A stretch of DNA of 64,000 bases from Selenomonadaceae bacterium (GTDB lineage Bacteria; Bacillota; Negativicutes; Selenomonadales; Selenomonadaceae): positions 1-64,000 of the forward strand of contig JAFVEM010000028.1 of assembly GCA_017476005.1 (NCBI GenBank), in the 5' to 3' direction. The position numbers were made by a program, and so were the translations under genes. The notes under the pieces were generated by a model. It saw nothing but the letters and a program-made list of their open reading frames with translations, was not told where the DNA came from and ran no database searches. Shown here one piece after another: positions 44,772 through 53,020 of the stretch (positions within the stretch are counted from its first letter, which is position 1; each line of letters starts with the position of its first letter).

Positions 44772-44790
44772 TTGGGGCAAAGCCCCAAGA
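44772..44790. repeat. GGGGC-AAA-GCCCC palindrome upstream of mtaB
   Basis: Same hairpin as at 31440. A related copy lies at 48838 next to the other rsmE end. Confidence 0.55.
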
Positions 44791-44803
44791 TATAAGCTAT
44801 TAC

Positions 44804-44906
44804 TTACCCCAAATCGCCCAACTCGTATTGTACGATGCTCATGATGGCTAAGGCCGCTGTTTCGGCGCGTAAGATTCGCTTGCCTAAGGTGACGCTCTGA
44901 CCGCCG
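44804..44906 (-). pseudogene. Duplicated 3' end of rsmE
   Basis: About 103 bp with about seven differences from the end of the intact rsmE at 48913-49015, including the stop codon in the same place. Beyond CCGCCG (44906) the two sequences separate. Only the last 33 or so codons exist here, without a start. It lies at the mtaB side of the restriction island and marks the old rsmE-mtaB junction. Confidence 0.85.
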
Positions 44907-44996
44907 CTGACGTTCCTCTCACCACGGCTTTTGTAACTCATTCTAATAGATTGTGCAAATTGTAATATATACCTTTAATAAAGTCAACGATTGATT

Positions 44997-45022
44997 AAAA
45001 AGCCGTCACAAAAGTGACGGCT
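44997..45022 (-). terminator. Terminator of the restriction-modification operon
   Basis: AGCCGTCAC (45001-45009) pairs with GTGACGGCT (45014-45022) around AAAA; on the minus strand TTTTT follows. Confidence 0.85.
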
Positions 45023-45029
45023 GGGGGAG

Positions 45030-45260
45030 TCAGTGAGCCAAAGACGCATTGAGGGTTATGAGGCGTTCCAAGGGGAGATGGGTGTATTTCATTATCGTGT
45101 TGACATCGAGATTATCCTTTAGCATATTCAAAGCCGTGGCGATGATGCCCTCCTCACGGCCTTCCTCACGACCTTTTTTTACGCCGTCATCGAATCCTTC
45201 CTCACGACCGTCTTCCCTACTGGCTGCTAGGGCATCGTCTAAGTTCCATTCAAAGAGCAT
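45030..45260 (-). CDS. Small Rpn C-terminal tail protein (RpnS-like) with its own ribosome site
   Basis: 76 residues from ATG 45260, with a perfect AGGAGGT (45277-45271) 10 nt upstream. The frame opens further to a TTG at 45305 (TDFLKKYEQEVEQ) and this matches the pre-tail part of Rpn nucleases, but no nuclease core exists. The product has FEWNLDDALAAS, an EGREEG/KKG-rich charged helix, and LNMLKDNLDVNTIMKY. It is the last gene of the minus-strand restriction operon. It could be a relic or a stand-alone antitoxin-like tail; see also 25036 and 5653. Confidence 0.55.
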   Translation of the reverse strand: MLFEWNLDDALAASREDGREEGFDDGVKKGREEGREEGIIATALNMLKDNLDVNTIMKYTHLPLERLITLNASLAH

Positions 45261-45315
45261 GACTTGTTCTACCTCCTGTTCGTATTTTTTGAGAAAATCC
45301 GTCAATATGTGGTAC

Positions 45316-46287
45316 TCATTTGGAATTACTCAGATATTTAGATATTTTATTAGCTACATACCAGAACATTACTGGTGGGATAGCATTTCCTAATGCACGG
45401 TATTGAGCAGAGTCACTTCCGAACAAAGAGAAGTTTTCAGGGAAAGACTGGATTCTTGCTACTTCTCGAGGCGTGAACCTGCGATATCTCCCATCCGCGA
45501 ACAAAACTGGGTCTGTGCTGTTCAGGGAAACTTTAGCGAGATGAGCACCGACAGTATTGCACGGCTTACTGATATCTTGTGACCGACCTTTGTTCATCGC
45601 TTTTCTGTTTTTCATCATCCCTGCCACTGCGCGATCGCTGAAGAAATATTTGTCCGGAACTTCTGCATCTATGCAGTTATGCAGAGCAACATATTCCTCT
45701 TCGTTTGAAATGACAGTATCTGGAAACTCAAAATCAATTTTCAGGTCTTTTCGGAATCCAACGATTATGACACGTTCACGCTTTTGTGGGACTCCGAATG
45801 TCGCAGAATTCAATATTGTATATTTGACATCGTATCCGCTATCCTCAAACTCTTTGATTATCATCGGGAAAGCCTCATGCTTGTTTGCCGTAATGATTCC
45901 CTTCACATTTTCAGCGATGAAGCATTTGGGTTGCTTGTCACGAAGAATACGGCACATTTCGAAGAAAAGCATGCCCTTCTCGTCCTTTATTCCTAGGCGT
46001 TTGGGATTCTGGGCTATTATTGAGAAAGACTGGCAGGGGAATCCGCCTGTCAGTACATCGAATTCTGGCAGTTCGTCTGATGATACTGTTCTGATATCTC
46101 TGTTGTCCGGTTTGATTCCAAAATTTTTTTCAAATATGTCGCATGCACTCTGTTCTATATCGTTCGCATAAACTATCTCGGTATTGTTGGATGAGTAATG
46201 TTTTCCGAGGTAATCAAAATCCCCCAGAACGCCTACATCCGTACCTCCGCATCCGCAAAACAGAGAGGCAACTCTTAAGTTTTCCAT
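45316..46287 (-). CDS. C5-cytosine DNA methyltransferase 1
   Basis: 323 residues. Motif I VASLFCGCGGTDVGVLG, motif IV TGGFPCQSFSIIAQNPKR with the catalytic Cys, motif VI CFIAENVKGI, motif VIII FGVPQKRERVIIVGFR, and motifs IX-X RRFTPREVARIQSFP and YRALGNAIPPVM. The target-recognition region lies at about 185-250. Complete. Its start overlaps the nuclease gene by 13 nt. It modifies one strand or half of the recognition site, with the second methyltransferase of the operon doing the other, if the site is asymmetric. Confidence 0.94.
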   Translation of the reverse strand: MENLRVASLFCGCGGTDVGVLGDFDYLGKHYSSNNTEIVYANDIEQSACDIFEKNFGIKPDNRDIRTVSSDELPEFDVLTGGFPCQSFSIIAQNPKRLGIKDEKGMLFFEMCRILRDKQPKCFIAENVKGIITANKHEAFPMIIKEFEDSGYDVKYTILNSATFGVPQKRERVIIVGFRKDLKIDFEFPDTVISNEEEYVALHNCIDAEVPDKYFFSDRAVAGMMKNRKAMNKGRSQDISKPCNTVGAHLAKVSLNSTDPVLFADGRYRRFTPREVARIQSFPENFSLFGSDSAQYRALGNAIPPVMFWYVANKISKYLSNSK

Positions 46288-47735
46288 GTCAACAGCTCCT
46301 TGAATTCGCCGACATCTGACGGATTGAATGTGATATCAGCTCCATCGCCCGGCACCATATCTATTTTGTCACTCTTGTATAGTCCTACTGGATCTTGAAG
46401 GATGAAGAGTTTCCTTTCATTTTTGCTTAGCATCAGTCTGTAAATAAAATATCGATCATGTGTGCTACTTGCAGTATTCCATTCATTTTTCGTAAGATGT
46501 ATCCTATTGAAATGAATAGGCTTGGAACTGACAGTAGTTTTCACTTCTATGTACCGCTTGCGTTCATCAAGCTCTACAGAACTTATATCATAACCGATTG
46601 CAAACTGGGTAGGAATCCTCTTGATCAGATGGATAAGATCCTCCCTTCCGCCGAGCTTCACTCTCATGCACTCATGCCCATGCACAAGTCCCTCTCCGAG
46701 TTCTCCGATATCCTTGGTTGTAAACTCTTTTATATCCTTCTCTATGCGTTCTAAAAAAGCCTTTTCCTTATTAACAAATTCACCATAATCCGCCTCTTCG
46801 TCAGGTGTGTTCTCTTTCAGTGATTTCAGCTCTTCATCGTCATTTGCGATATACGCAAGAATATCTGTCGAGAAGTCAGTATCCCCCATATCTCGGTTCA
46901 CAAAGGAAAACCAGTTTTGAGTGCAGTTTTTCACTGTTTCCAGATTGCCTAGCCTATTTCTTATCATTGTGTCGTATCCGGAGAACCATTCCGTTGATTC
47001 GCAGAATTTGATGATTATCTCTTCTTCGAGCGTGTTCAGATAATACATCCTGCTGTCATATGTTTTTAGGAGATTGGCTATCTCCATGTAATCAATAATG
47101 TCACCTGCATATCTGATTACATCCCCGGTCTGGTCATAGTCAATCCGCTTCTGCCTGTTCGTAAGGATACGCTTCCATGTTGCCTCCGCTCCTTCATGAT
47201 CCCGTGTTACACGGAGATCATTGAAAATGCAATGGCATACCTCGAATTTGGTTAGTCCGAGTGCGTTCCCACCGTCCTTGTTTGCATACCGCAGAACCTG
47301 CAATATATACTGTGCCGGCTTGAAATGCACTCCTGCTGTTATCTGCTCGAGTACATTCTTGGGCTTTATGTGTGCCCCAGGATACTGAAAGTTGTAAAGA
47401 AAAACCTTGAAACTCTCAACGAGATCTTGATTCTGTGCTAATTCCAAAGCCCTTCGCCCGGGTTTATCAGTATCATATGTATGTTCGATGAATCCGAATA
47501 AGGCAGATATTTCTGTTCTCCAGTTATTTATCGTCTTCCGCTCTCGGTGAGCATTCCCTGGATAGCGGTATAATGCGGTATTCACGGCTTGAGCGAATTC
47601 ATCAGTAGGTCTTTCACCGATTCTTGATAGCTCTTCCGCGATATAGAACAAGACGTTTTCAATGTCACCCTTGAATCGTGGTCTTACATGGTGAATCCTA
47701 AAATAATATTCTTCAGGTATTTTATATTCACTCAT
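46275..47735 (-). CDS. Putative restriction endonuclease with C-terminal DUF3883-type nuclease fold
   Basis: 486 residues. The C-terminal part has FAIGYDISSVELDERKRYIE, VKTT, then HLTKNEWNTAS and YFIYRLM: a D...E-x-K nuclease core as in DUF3883. The N-terminal 300 residues are not recognised and may read DNA sequence. It overlaps the methyltransferase genes on both sides (8 nt and 13 nt), so all three form one operon, which is the main reason to call it the restriction enzyme. Codon use is AT-rich compared with the flanks. Confidence 0.75.
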   Translation of the reverse strand: MSEYKIPEEYYFRIHHVRPRFKGDIENVLFYIAEELSRIGERPTDEFAQAVNTALYRYPGNAHRERKTINNWRTEISALFGFIEHTYDTDKPGRRALELAQNQDLVESFKVFLYNFQYPGAHIKPKNVLEQITAGVHFKPAQYILQVLRYANKDGGNALGLTKFEVCHCIFNDLRVTRDHEGAEATWKRILTNRQKRIDYDQTGDVIRYAGDIIDYMEIANLLKTYDSRMYYLNTLEEEIIIKFCESTEWFSGYDTMIRNRLGNLETVKNCTQNWFSFVNRDMGDTDFSTDILAYIANDDEELKSLKENTPDEEADYGEFVNKEKAFLERIEKDIKEFTTKDIGELGEGLVHGHECMRVKLGGREDLIHLIKRIPTQFAIGYDISSVELDERKRYIEVKTTVSSKPIHFNRIHLTKNEWNTASSTHDRYFIYRLMLSKNERKLFILQDPVGLYKSDKIDMVPGDGADITFNPSDVGEFKELLTWKT

Positions 47736-48780
47736 GGGCCTTCAATGCCTCCTTGACCTTATAAGCTATCTCCTGTGCCATGATTGGCGGTACCGCATTC
47801 CCAACCTGCCGGAACTGCTGTGTTTTGTTTCCAAGGAAAATAAAATCATCGGGAAAAGATTGGAGTCTGGCACATTCTCTTACTGTTGGAACTCTGTTAT
47901 ATCTGTAATGGAAATGATGCCTGTGTCCCGTATCAATGGTTGGTGCTGGCTTATCGCTTGCAAATCTTGTCCAAGCGACATGAAAATTTCGGGTGTTAGC
48001 ATATTCCTCTGGCAAGTCTTTGTAATTACCTCCATCGGGAACTAAGGCAATTATTTCCTTGACTCTTTCTGAATGATTTGCTGCAACATGATTTCTGATG
48101 ACAGACGACTTTTCTCGCATCCTCTTTTGATAATCATTTTCCGCATCCGTTGGATATTCCATTGTATCTTCTCCGAGTTCATCTATTAGTGCAGGAAGGT
48201 CAGATAATGCCATACTGCAAGTTACCACTTCTTTCTGAGGCTTCGGATATTCAAAATCCCCTATCCTGCTCCCGATGAATACAACCCTCCGTCTGCTTTG
48301 CGGTACGCCGTGGTCGGCAGCACATAGGACTCTATATTTAATGTGGTATCCCATTGCAGTGAATTTCTTTATGATACTATCCTTGATTTTACCACCGAAC
48401 AGCCCGACCAGTCCCGGCACATTCTCTATAACAAACATTTTTGGCTTGATTTCCTCCACCAGTCGGATATACGACAGATAGAGCTTGTTTCTCGGATCAT
48501 CAAACTGCCTTAGTCCCGATAGAGACATTCCCTGACATGGAGGCCCACCGACAATTACATCAATATGCTTATCTCCAAGCAATGGTTTGATATCCTTCTC
48601 ATAATGTATTTTCGTTATATCTCCGCAAATAGATTTAGCATTGTTATGATTCAATTCAAATGTCTCAAGTGCCTTTGCATCATTATCGATTCCGAGTAGC
48701 ACATTGAATCCCGCTTGCTCAAATCCGTATGATAAACCACCACATCCGCAGAAAAGATCTATAATATTATATTTTTGCAT
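47728..48780 (-). CDS. C5-cytosine DNA methyltransferase 2
   Basis: 350 residues. Motif I NIIDLFCGCGGLSYGFEQAG, motif IV VGGPPCQGMSLSG with catalytic Cys, motif VI MFVIENVPGLV, motif VIII HGVPQSRRRVVFIGSR, target region about 190-285, then TVRECARLQSFPDDF and FRQVGNAVPPIMAQEIA. Clearly not a duplicate of methyltransferase 1. First gene of the minus-strand operon; a GAGG site lies about 12 nt before the ATG. Confidence 0.94.
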   Translation of the reverse strand: MQKYNIIDLFCGCGGLSYGFEQAGFNVLLGIDNDAKALETFELNHNNAKSICGDITKIHYEKDIKPLLGDKHIDVIVGGPPCQGMSLSGLRQFDDPRNKLYLSYIRLVEEIKPKMFVIENVPGLVGLFGGKIKDSIIKKFTAMGYHIKYRVLCAADHGVPQSRRRVVFIGSRIGDFEYPKPQKEVVTCSMALSDLPALIDELGEDTMEYPTDAENDYQKRMREKSSVIRNHVAANHSERVKEIIALVPDGGNYKDLPEEYANTRNFHVAWTRFASDKPAPTIDTGHRHHFHYRYNRVPTVRECARLQSFPDDFIFLGNKTQQFRQVGNAVPPIMAQEIAYKVKEALKAHE

Positions 48781-48837
48781 GACTAATTATGTCCTCGTTA
48801 ATGTGTATTGTGGGTTTTTCAACATCATTTTGCTAAA

Positions 48838-48900
48838 AAATTTGGGGCTTTGCCCCACCCCCCCCCCAAGGACTTTCGCCCTTTGGAATCCCATTCCAAA
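48838..48900. repeat. Intergenic palindromic repeat with a C10 run
   Basis: TTTGGGGCTTTGCCCCA, a run of ten C (48858-48867), then AAGGACTTTCGCCCTTTGGAA, a further member of the family at 39308. It separates the island from rsmE. Confidence 0.6.
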
Positions 48901-48912
48901 TTGTTTTCTTCG

Positions 48913-49650
48913 TTACCCTAAATCGCCCAGTTCGTATTGTACGATGCTCATGATGGCTAAGGCCGCTGTTTCGGCGCGTAGGATTCTCTTGCCCAAGGTG
49001 ACGCTTTGACCGCCGCCCTCTTCAATGGCTGCCGCCTCCGGCAGGGTGAAGCCCCCCTCGGGGCCTACCAGCAGAAAAATCCGAGAGGAAGTCAGCTCGC
49101 CCAGACGTTCTTTTAAGGCATGAGCCGTTTCGTTTTCGTAGCAAAAGAGGAGGGTGCTGTCTGAAGTTTCCTGTCTGCGGCGCAGGAAATCCGTTAGGGA
49201 CGTTACTGCCGATACGACGAGGCGTTTTTGGCGACCGCATTGTTTGGCGGCTTCGTCGGCGATTTTCTGCCAGCGTTCTTGCCGCCCTTGCCGTTTTTTC
49301 TCGTTTAGTATAGGGACAGAGTTTTGACTGACGAGGGGCATTACCCCCACCGCTCCCAGTTCCACCGCTTTTTGCACCACTAAATCCAGCTTATCCCCTT
49401 TTAAGAGGCAGGGCGCCAAAATAATTTCCATCGGGGATTCCGTATCCCCCGGCAAAGGCTCTATGAGTTTTAACGTCACCTGCTCGTTGCTAAATCCTAT
49501 CATTTCCATTAAGGCCACTTGCCCTCGGTCATCCACCACCGTGAGCCTATCACCTAACCGAGCGCGGCAGGAATGCATGAGATGGTGAGCGTCCTCCCCG
49601 GTTATGGCCACCGTATCCGCCAAGAGGCCGCCGTAAAACAGCCGCCTCAT
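48913..49650 (-). CDS. rsmE: 16S rRNA (uracil-1498-N3)-methyltransferase
   Basis: About 245 residues. RRLFYGGLL start, a PUA-like N-terminal domain, then the SPOUT knot: AVELGAVGVMPLVSQNSV, LVGPEGGFTLPEAAAIEEGG and TLGKRILRAETAALAIMSIV. ATG 49650 overlaps the prmA stop (ATGA); the ten codons before it in the longer frame are prmA sequence. Its final 103 bp are duplicated at 44804 beyond the restriction island. Confidence 0.95.
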   Translation of the reverse strand: MRRLFYGGLLADTVAITGEDAHHLMHSCRARLGDRLTVVDDRGQVALMEMIGFSNEQVTLKLIEPLPGDTESPMEIILAPCLLKGDKLDLVVQKAVELGAVGVMPLVSQNSVPILNEKKRQGRQERWQKIADEAAKQCGRQKRLVVSAVTSLTDFLRRRQETSDSTLLFCYENETAHALKERLGELTSSRIFLLVGPEGGFTLPEAAAIEEGGGQSVTLGKRILRAETAALAIMSIVQYELGDLG

Positions 49651-50582
49651 GGTTCTCGCCCTATGACCATGGCCGCCCATCCTTCTTCTTCCACCACGCG
49701 CCGCACGCAGAAATTATTCTTAAGCGCCGCTTGCGTGACATCGGATACCCGTTCGGTGATGATGCCGCTGGCTAAAAGAACCCCTTGGGGCTTTAAGTGA
49801 GCGCCGGTTGTCGGCAAAAGCTCCATAATCACATCGGCAATAATATTGGCCACGATAATATCCGCTTCGCCGGTGACGTTTCTCAGTAAATCCCCGGACT
49901 GCACGGTGATATTACCCAGCCCGTTGCGCTTGACGTTTTCTTGCGCCGCTTCAATGGCGGCCGGGTCGGTATCTACGGCCACAACCGAGGCGGCGCTCAG
50001 TTTGGCGGCGGTGATGGCCAGCACCCCGGAGCCTGTACCTAGGTCAAAAACTGTCATGCCGCCCTTCACCAAGGATTCCAGCTCCCTAATGCACAGGGCA
50101 GTGGTGGGGTGGGTGCCGCTGCCGAAAGCGCTTTTGGGGTCTAGCTCTATCACAATGTCATCGGGGGCGGCGGTGTATTCCTCCCAAGCAGGTTTAATGA
50201 CGATGAGTCCCCCCACCTTGGTGGGATGGAAATACTGTTTCCAGCTGTCGGCCCAATCTTCCTCATGCACCTCGCTCCAAGAAACAGTACCGGGGCCGCC
50301 GGGGATATGCCCCTCCCTAAGGATTTTTTCCACGCGACACTCGAATGCCTGTAGTTTCCCCGGGAGTTCTTTGTCCATGGGCAGATAGGCTTTGACCGTC
50401 ACCACCTCTGTGTCCTCCGCTTTGGTCAGCGCCGAATAATCAAAAATCCCCGCTTCGATATAGCTGTTTAGGAGCCGCGGATCCTCGATTACCACCCCGG
50501 CGGCTCCCAACTCATGATAAATTTCCGCCACCACGTCGGTGGCTTCATGGGACGTGCGCACGCTGATTTCTGCCCAGTTCAA
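49647..50582 (-). CDS. prmA: Ribosomal protein L11 methyltransferase
   Basis: 311 residues. WAEISVRTSHEATDVVAE N-terminal substrate domain, linker with EEDWADSWKQYFHPTKVGG, and SAM-binding domain AFGSGTHPTTALCIRELE, VFDLGTGSGVLAITAAKL, IIVANIIADVI. Trimethylates L11. TTG start after AAGGGGGT. Coupled to rsmE, the usual Firmicute order. Confidence 0.95.
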   Translation of the reverse strand: MNWAEISVRTSHEATDVVAEIYHELGAAGVVIEDPRLLNSYIEAGIFDYSALTKAEDTEVVTVKAYLPMDKELPGKLQAFECRVEKILREGHIPGGPGTVSWSEVHEEDWADSWKQYFHPTKVGGLIVIKPAWEEYTAAPDDIVIELDPKSAFGSGTHPTTALCIRELESLVKGGMTVFDLGTGSGVLAITAAKLSAASVVAVDTDPAAIEAAQENVKRNGLGNITVQSGDLLRNVTGEADIIVANIIADVIMELLPTTGAHLKPQGVLLASGIITERVSDVTQAALKNNFCVRRVVEEEGWAAMVIGREP

Positions 50583-50589
50583 GTAGCTA

Positions 50590-50690
50590 CCCCCTTTTTG
50601 TTGAGGGCTTTGCCCTCAAACTCCCACAAGGGACTCCGTCCCTTGACTCTGGCAGGGACTTTCGCCCCTGCACCCCATAATAAATTTATA
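50590..50690. repeat. Intergenic palindromic repeat array between serA and prmA
   Basis: Three hairpins: GAGGGCTTTGCCCTC, CAAGGGACTCCGTCCCTTG and CAGGGACTTTCGCCCCTG, ending CACCCCATAATAAATTTA. Same family and order as 39308-39385. Confidence 0.75.
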
Positions 50691-52269
50691 TGGCGTAGAA
50701 GTTCACCAGTTTAGCGTCGAAAATGCCATCCACTTCTTTGACTTTGCTGAGAATTTCCGCCGGAATGTCGTTGTCGATAGAAAGTACCATGAGGTTGGTG
50801 CCTTCCACGTCGGATTTACCCACCTGCATACCGGAGATGTTTATGTTGGCCTGCCCCATGATGGTACCCACGGTGCCGATGACCCCGGGGCGATTGATGT
50901 GGGGGCAAATGAGAATGCGAGCGTGGGGATCCACATCCACCCGGAATTTATTGATGCGGACAATGCGTCCCTCGTCGCCAAAGAGGGTTCCCTGTACCGT
51001 TACTTCTTTGTCCTTGGCCTTGACTTTCACCGTAATGAGGTTGGCAAAACTTTCCGCCGTCCGTTCTTTGACTTCGGTGATTTTTATGTTGCGCTCCTTG
51101 GCAAAACCGGGAGCGTTGACGTAATTCACTTCGTTTTCCATGACGGGGTTCAGCATACCCTTAATGACCGCCGTGGTTAGGAGTCCCGTATTGACTTCGG
51201 TAATCTCGCCGCTGTAAGTGACTTCTACGCTCTTGATAGCGCCCTCGGCTAAAGAACAAACGGTGCAACCCAGCCGTTCCGCCAAGGTGAGATACGGGGC
51301 AATCACGCGCATCACTTGCGGCGACACAGGCGCCATGTTCACTGCCGTAGCTACCGGCTCGCCGTTTAAGGCCGCCTTTACCCCTTCGGCCACGTCTAAG
51401 GACACGCCGATTTGCGCCTCCACCGTGGAAGCTCCCAAATGAGGCGTGAGGATAATGCCCGGCACCCCCACCAAGGGATGCCCTTCGGGAATCGGTTCGC
51501 TGGTAAAGACATCTATGGCGGCTCCGGCCACTAAACCCTCCTTGACCGCCGTCGCCAAATCATTTTCGTCGATAATGCCGCCGCGAGCGCAATTTATGAG
51601 GCGCACGCCCTTTTTCATGCGCTGCATTTCCTTGAGACCGATCATGCCTTTGGTCTCCGGCGTAAGGGGCATGTGTACGGTGATGAAATCTGCCTCGCGG
51701 ATAACGTCGTCTAAGGTTCCTACCGCGACGTGCATGGCCTCGGCTCGTTCTTCGTTAATGTAGGGATCGTAGGCGATGACCTTCATGTCAAAGGCTTGCG
51801 CCCGTTTGGCCACGCCGCTGCCGATACGCCCCATGCCGATAACCCCAAGGGTCTTGCCCTTTAGCTCCACCCCCACATATTTTTTGCGATTCCACTCGCC
51901 TTTCTGGGTGGTTTCGTTGGCTACGGGAATGTGGCGAGCCAGAGAGAGCATCATGGCCATGGTGTGTTCCGTGGCCGCGATGGTGTTGCCGCCGGGGGAA
52001 TTGATGACAATGATTCCCTTGGCGGTGGCCGCCGGAATGTCGATATTATCCACGCCTACGCCGGCGCGGCCGATAATTTTTAGCTTGGCGCCCTTTTCGA
52101 TGACCTCGGCGGTGACCTTCGAGGCAGAACGCACCAGCAGGGCATCGTATTCGGGGATTATGGCCAGCAGTTCCTCGGCCGGGAGTTTATCCCGTACATC
52201 CACCGTGAAATCCTGTTGCAACAATTTAATTCCCTGTTCGGATATACCATCGGCTGCTAAAACTTTCAT
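50686..52269 (-). CDS. serA: D-3-phosphoglycerate dehydrogenase
   Basis: About 527 residues, the long form. NAD-binding domain GKTLGVIGMGRIGSGVAKRA, catalytic LINCARGGIIDE, TPHLGASTVEAQ with the His; an allosteric substrate-binding domain (about 310-450) and a C-terminal ACT domain (ARILICPHINRPGVIGTVGT) for serine feedback. Oxidises 3-phosphoglycerate at the head of serine synthesis. ATG 52269 follows GGAGAACC; the longer frame to 52317 has no support. Confidence 0.97.
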   Translation of the reverse strand: MKVLAADGISEQGIKLLQQDFTVDVRDKLPAEELLAIIPEYDALLVRSASKVTAEVIEKGAKLKIIGRAGVGVDNIDIPAATAKGIIVINSPGGNTIAATEHTMAMMLSLARHIPVANETTQKGEWNRKKYVGVELKGKTLGVIGMGRIGSGVAKRAQAFDMKVIAYDPYINEERAEAMHVAVGTLDDVIREADFITVHMPLTPETKGMIGLKEMQRMKKGVRLINCARGGIIDENDLATAVKEGLVAGAAIDVFTSEPIPEGHPLVGVPGIILTPHLGASTVEAQIGVSLDVAEGVKAALNGEPVATAVNMAPVSPQVMRVIAPYLTLAERLGCTVCSLAEGAIKSVEVTYSGEITEVNTGLLTTAVIKGMLNPVMENEVNYVNAPGFAKERNIKITEVKERTAESFANLITVKVKAKDKEVTVQGTLFGDEGRIVRINKFRVDVDPHARILICPHINRPGVIGTVGTIMGQANINISGMQVGKSDVEGTNLMVLSIDNDIPAEILSKVKEVDGIFDAKLVNFYAI

Positions 52270-52367
52270 AATCGGTTCTCCTTTGGCAAATAAACACAGC
52301 GACTTTCTAAATCTCATCCCACATTATCTTCCCACACAGCCCCCAATAAGTCAAGCGTCAAAAAAAT

Positions 52368-52396
52368 TTGCCTTTTTAGAGGCAGTTTGTTATAAT
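52368..52396 (+). promoter_or_regulatory. Candidate promoter, upstream
   Basis: TTGCCT, 17-nt spacer, TATAAT. About 110 bp before the antitoxin gene at 52507. Confidence 0.45.
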
Positions 52397-52445
52397 TTCC
52401 CTATAGAATACGGGACATTCCGAAAATTCTCAAGGCGATGCCGTA

Positions 52446-52474
52446 TTGCGTTGACAGCCTTAATACGGTATAAT
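52446..52474 (+). promoter_or_regulatory. Candidate promoter of the RelB/YoeB-like pair
   Basis: TTGCGT, 17-nt spacer, TATAAT at 52469-52474. Followed by a GGAAAGGGG ribosome site and the ATG 33 bp on. Confidence 0.5.
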
Positions 52475-52506
52475 GGCAGACAAAAAATCAGGAAAGGGGA
52501 ATTTTT

Positions 52507-52740
52507 ATGTCTATAGCTGTAGATTTATCTCCGGCCGATGTAGCGTTTGTCGAGGAGCAAGCCAGCGCGGCCAATTTAAGCCTAGAAGTCTTTGCCTATG
52601 ATGCCATAATGAAAGCAGCCAATAACGCGGCGTACTTGGCAAAATTGGAACTGGCAGACCGCCAACTTCGGGAGGGGAAGGTTAAGACGTTCACGGCGGA
52701 AGAATGGGAGAAGTTTGTAAATGAACAAGACATTTACTGA
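52507..52740 (+). CDS. RelB/DinJ-like antitoxin
   Basis: 77 residues. N-terminal AVDLSPADVAFVEEQASAAN and SLEVFAYDAIMKAAN fit a ribbon-helix-helix DNA-binding region; the acidic C-terminal helix (LREGKVKTFTAEEWEKFVNE) would wrap the toxin. It overlaps the YoeB-like gene by 20 nt. Antitoxins of this kind bind their own promoter with the toxin as co-repressor. Confidence 0.8.
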   Translation: MSIAVDLSPADVAFVEEQASAANLSLEVFAYDAIMKAANNAAYLAKLELADRQLREGKVKTFTAEEWEKFVNEQDIY

Positions 52741-52981
52741 TCGCGCTTTTAAGGAATATCTATATTGGCAAGCGAACAATAGAGCAATTTTCAATAAAGT
52801 CAATTCGTTGATACGAAGTATAGAACGCGATGGGGTTATGCGCGGCGAAGGAAAACCGGAGAAGTTAAGCTATCGCAAAAACGATTACAGCCGTCGCATT
52901 GATAAAGAAAATCGTCTTGTATATGAGATTGTCGATAAAACAATTATCGTAAAATCCTGCCGTGGTCACTACGAAGATTAA
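52721..52981 (+). CDS. YoeB/Txe-family mRNA interferase toxin
   Basis: 86 residues, standard YoeB size. FTDRAFKEYLYWQANNRAIF, GEGKPEKLSYRKNDYSRRID, NRLVYEIV and the terminal CRGHYED with the catalytic His-Tyr. Cuts mRNA at the ribosomal A site. Second gene of the pair, intact catalytic residues. Confidence 0.9.
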   Translation: MNKTFTDRAFKEYLYWQANNRAIFNKVNSLIRSIERDGVMRGEGKPEKLSYRKNDYSRRIDKENRLVYEIVDKTIIVKSCRGHYED

Positions 52982-53020
52982 CCACATATATTTTTAGCGC
53001 GAGATGCAGGAGGTATTTGT

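Noticed and set aside
48858-48867. Run of ten C as a phase switch
   Set aside because: It is intergenic, inside a palindromic repeat, and beyond the rsmE stop; it cannot change a reading frame.
52451-52474. Perfect TTGACA near a TATAAT upstream of the antitoxin gene
   Set aside because: The spacer is only 12 nt; the TTGCGT at 52446 with 17 nt is the better -35.
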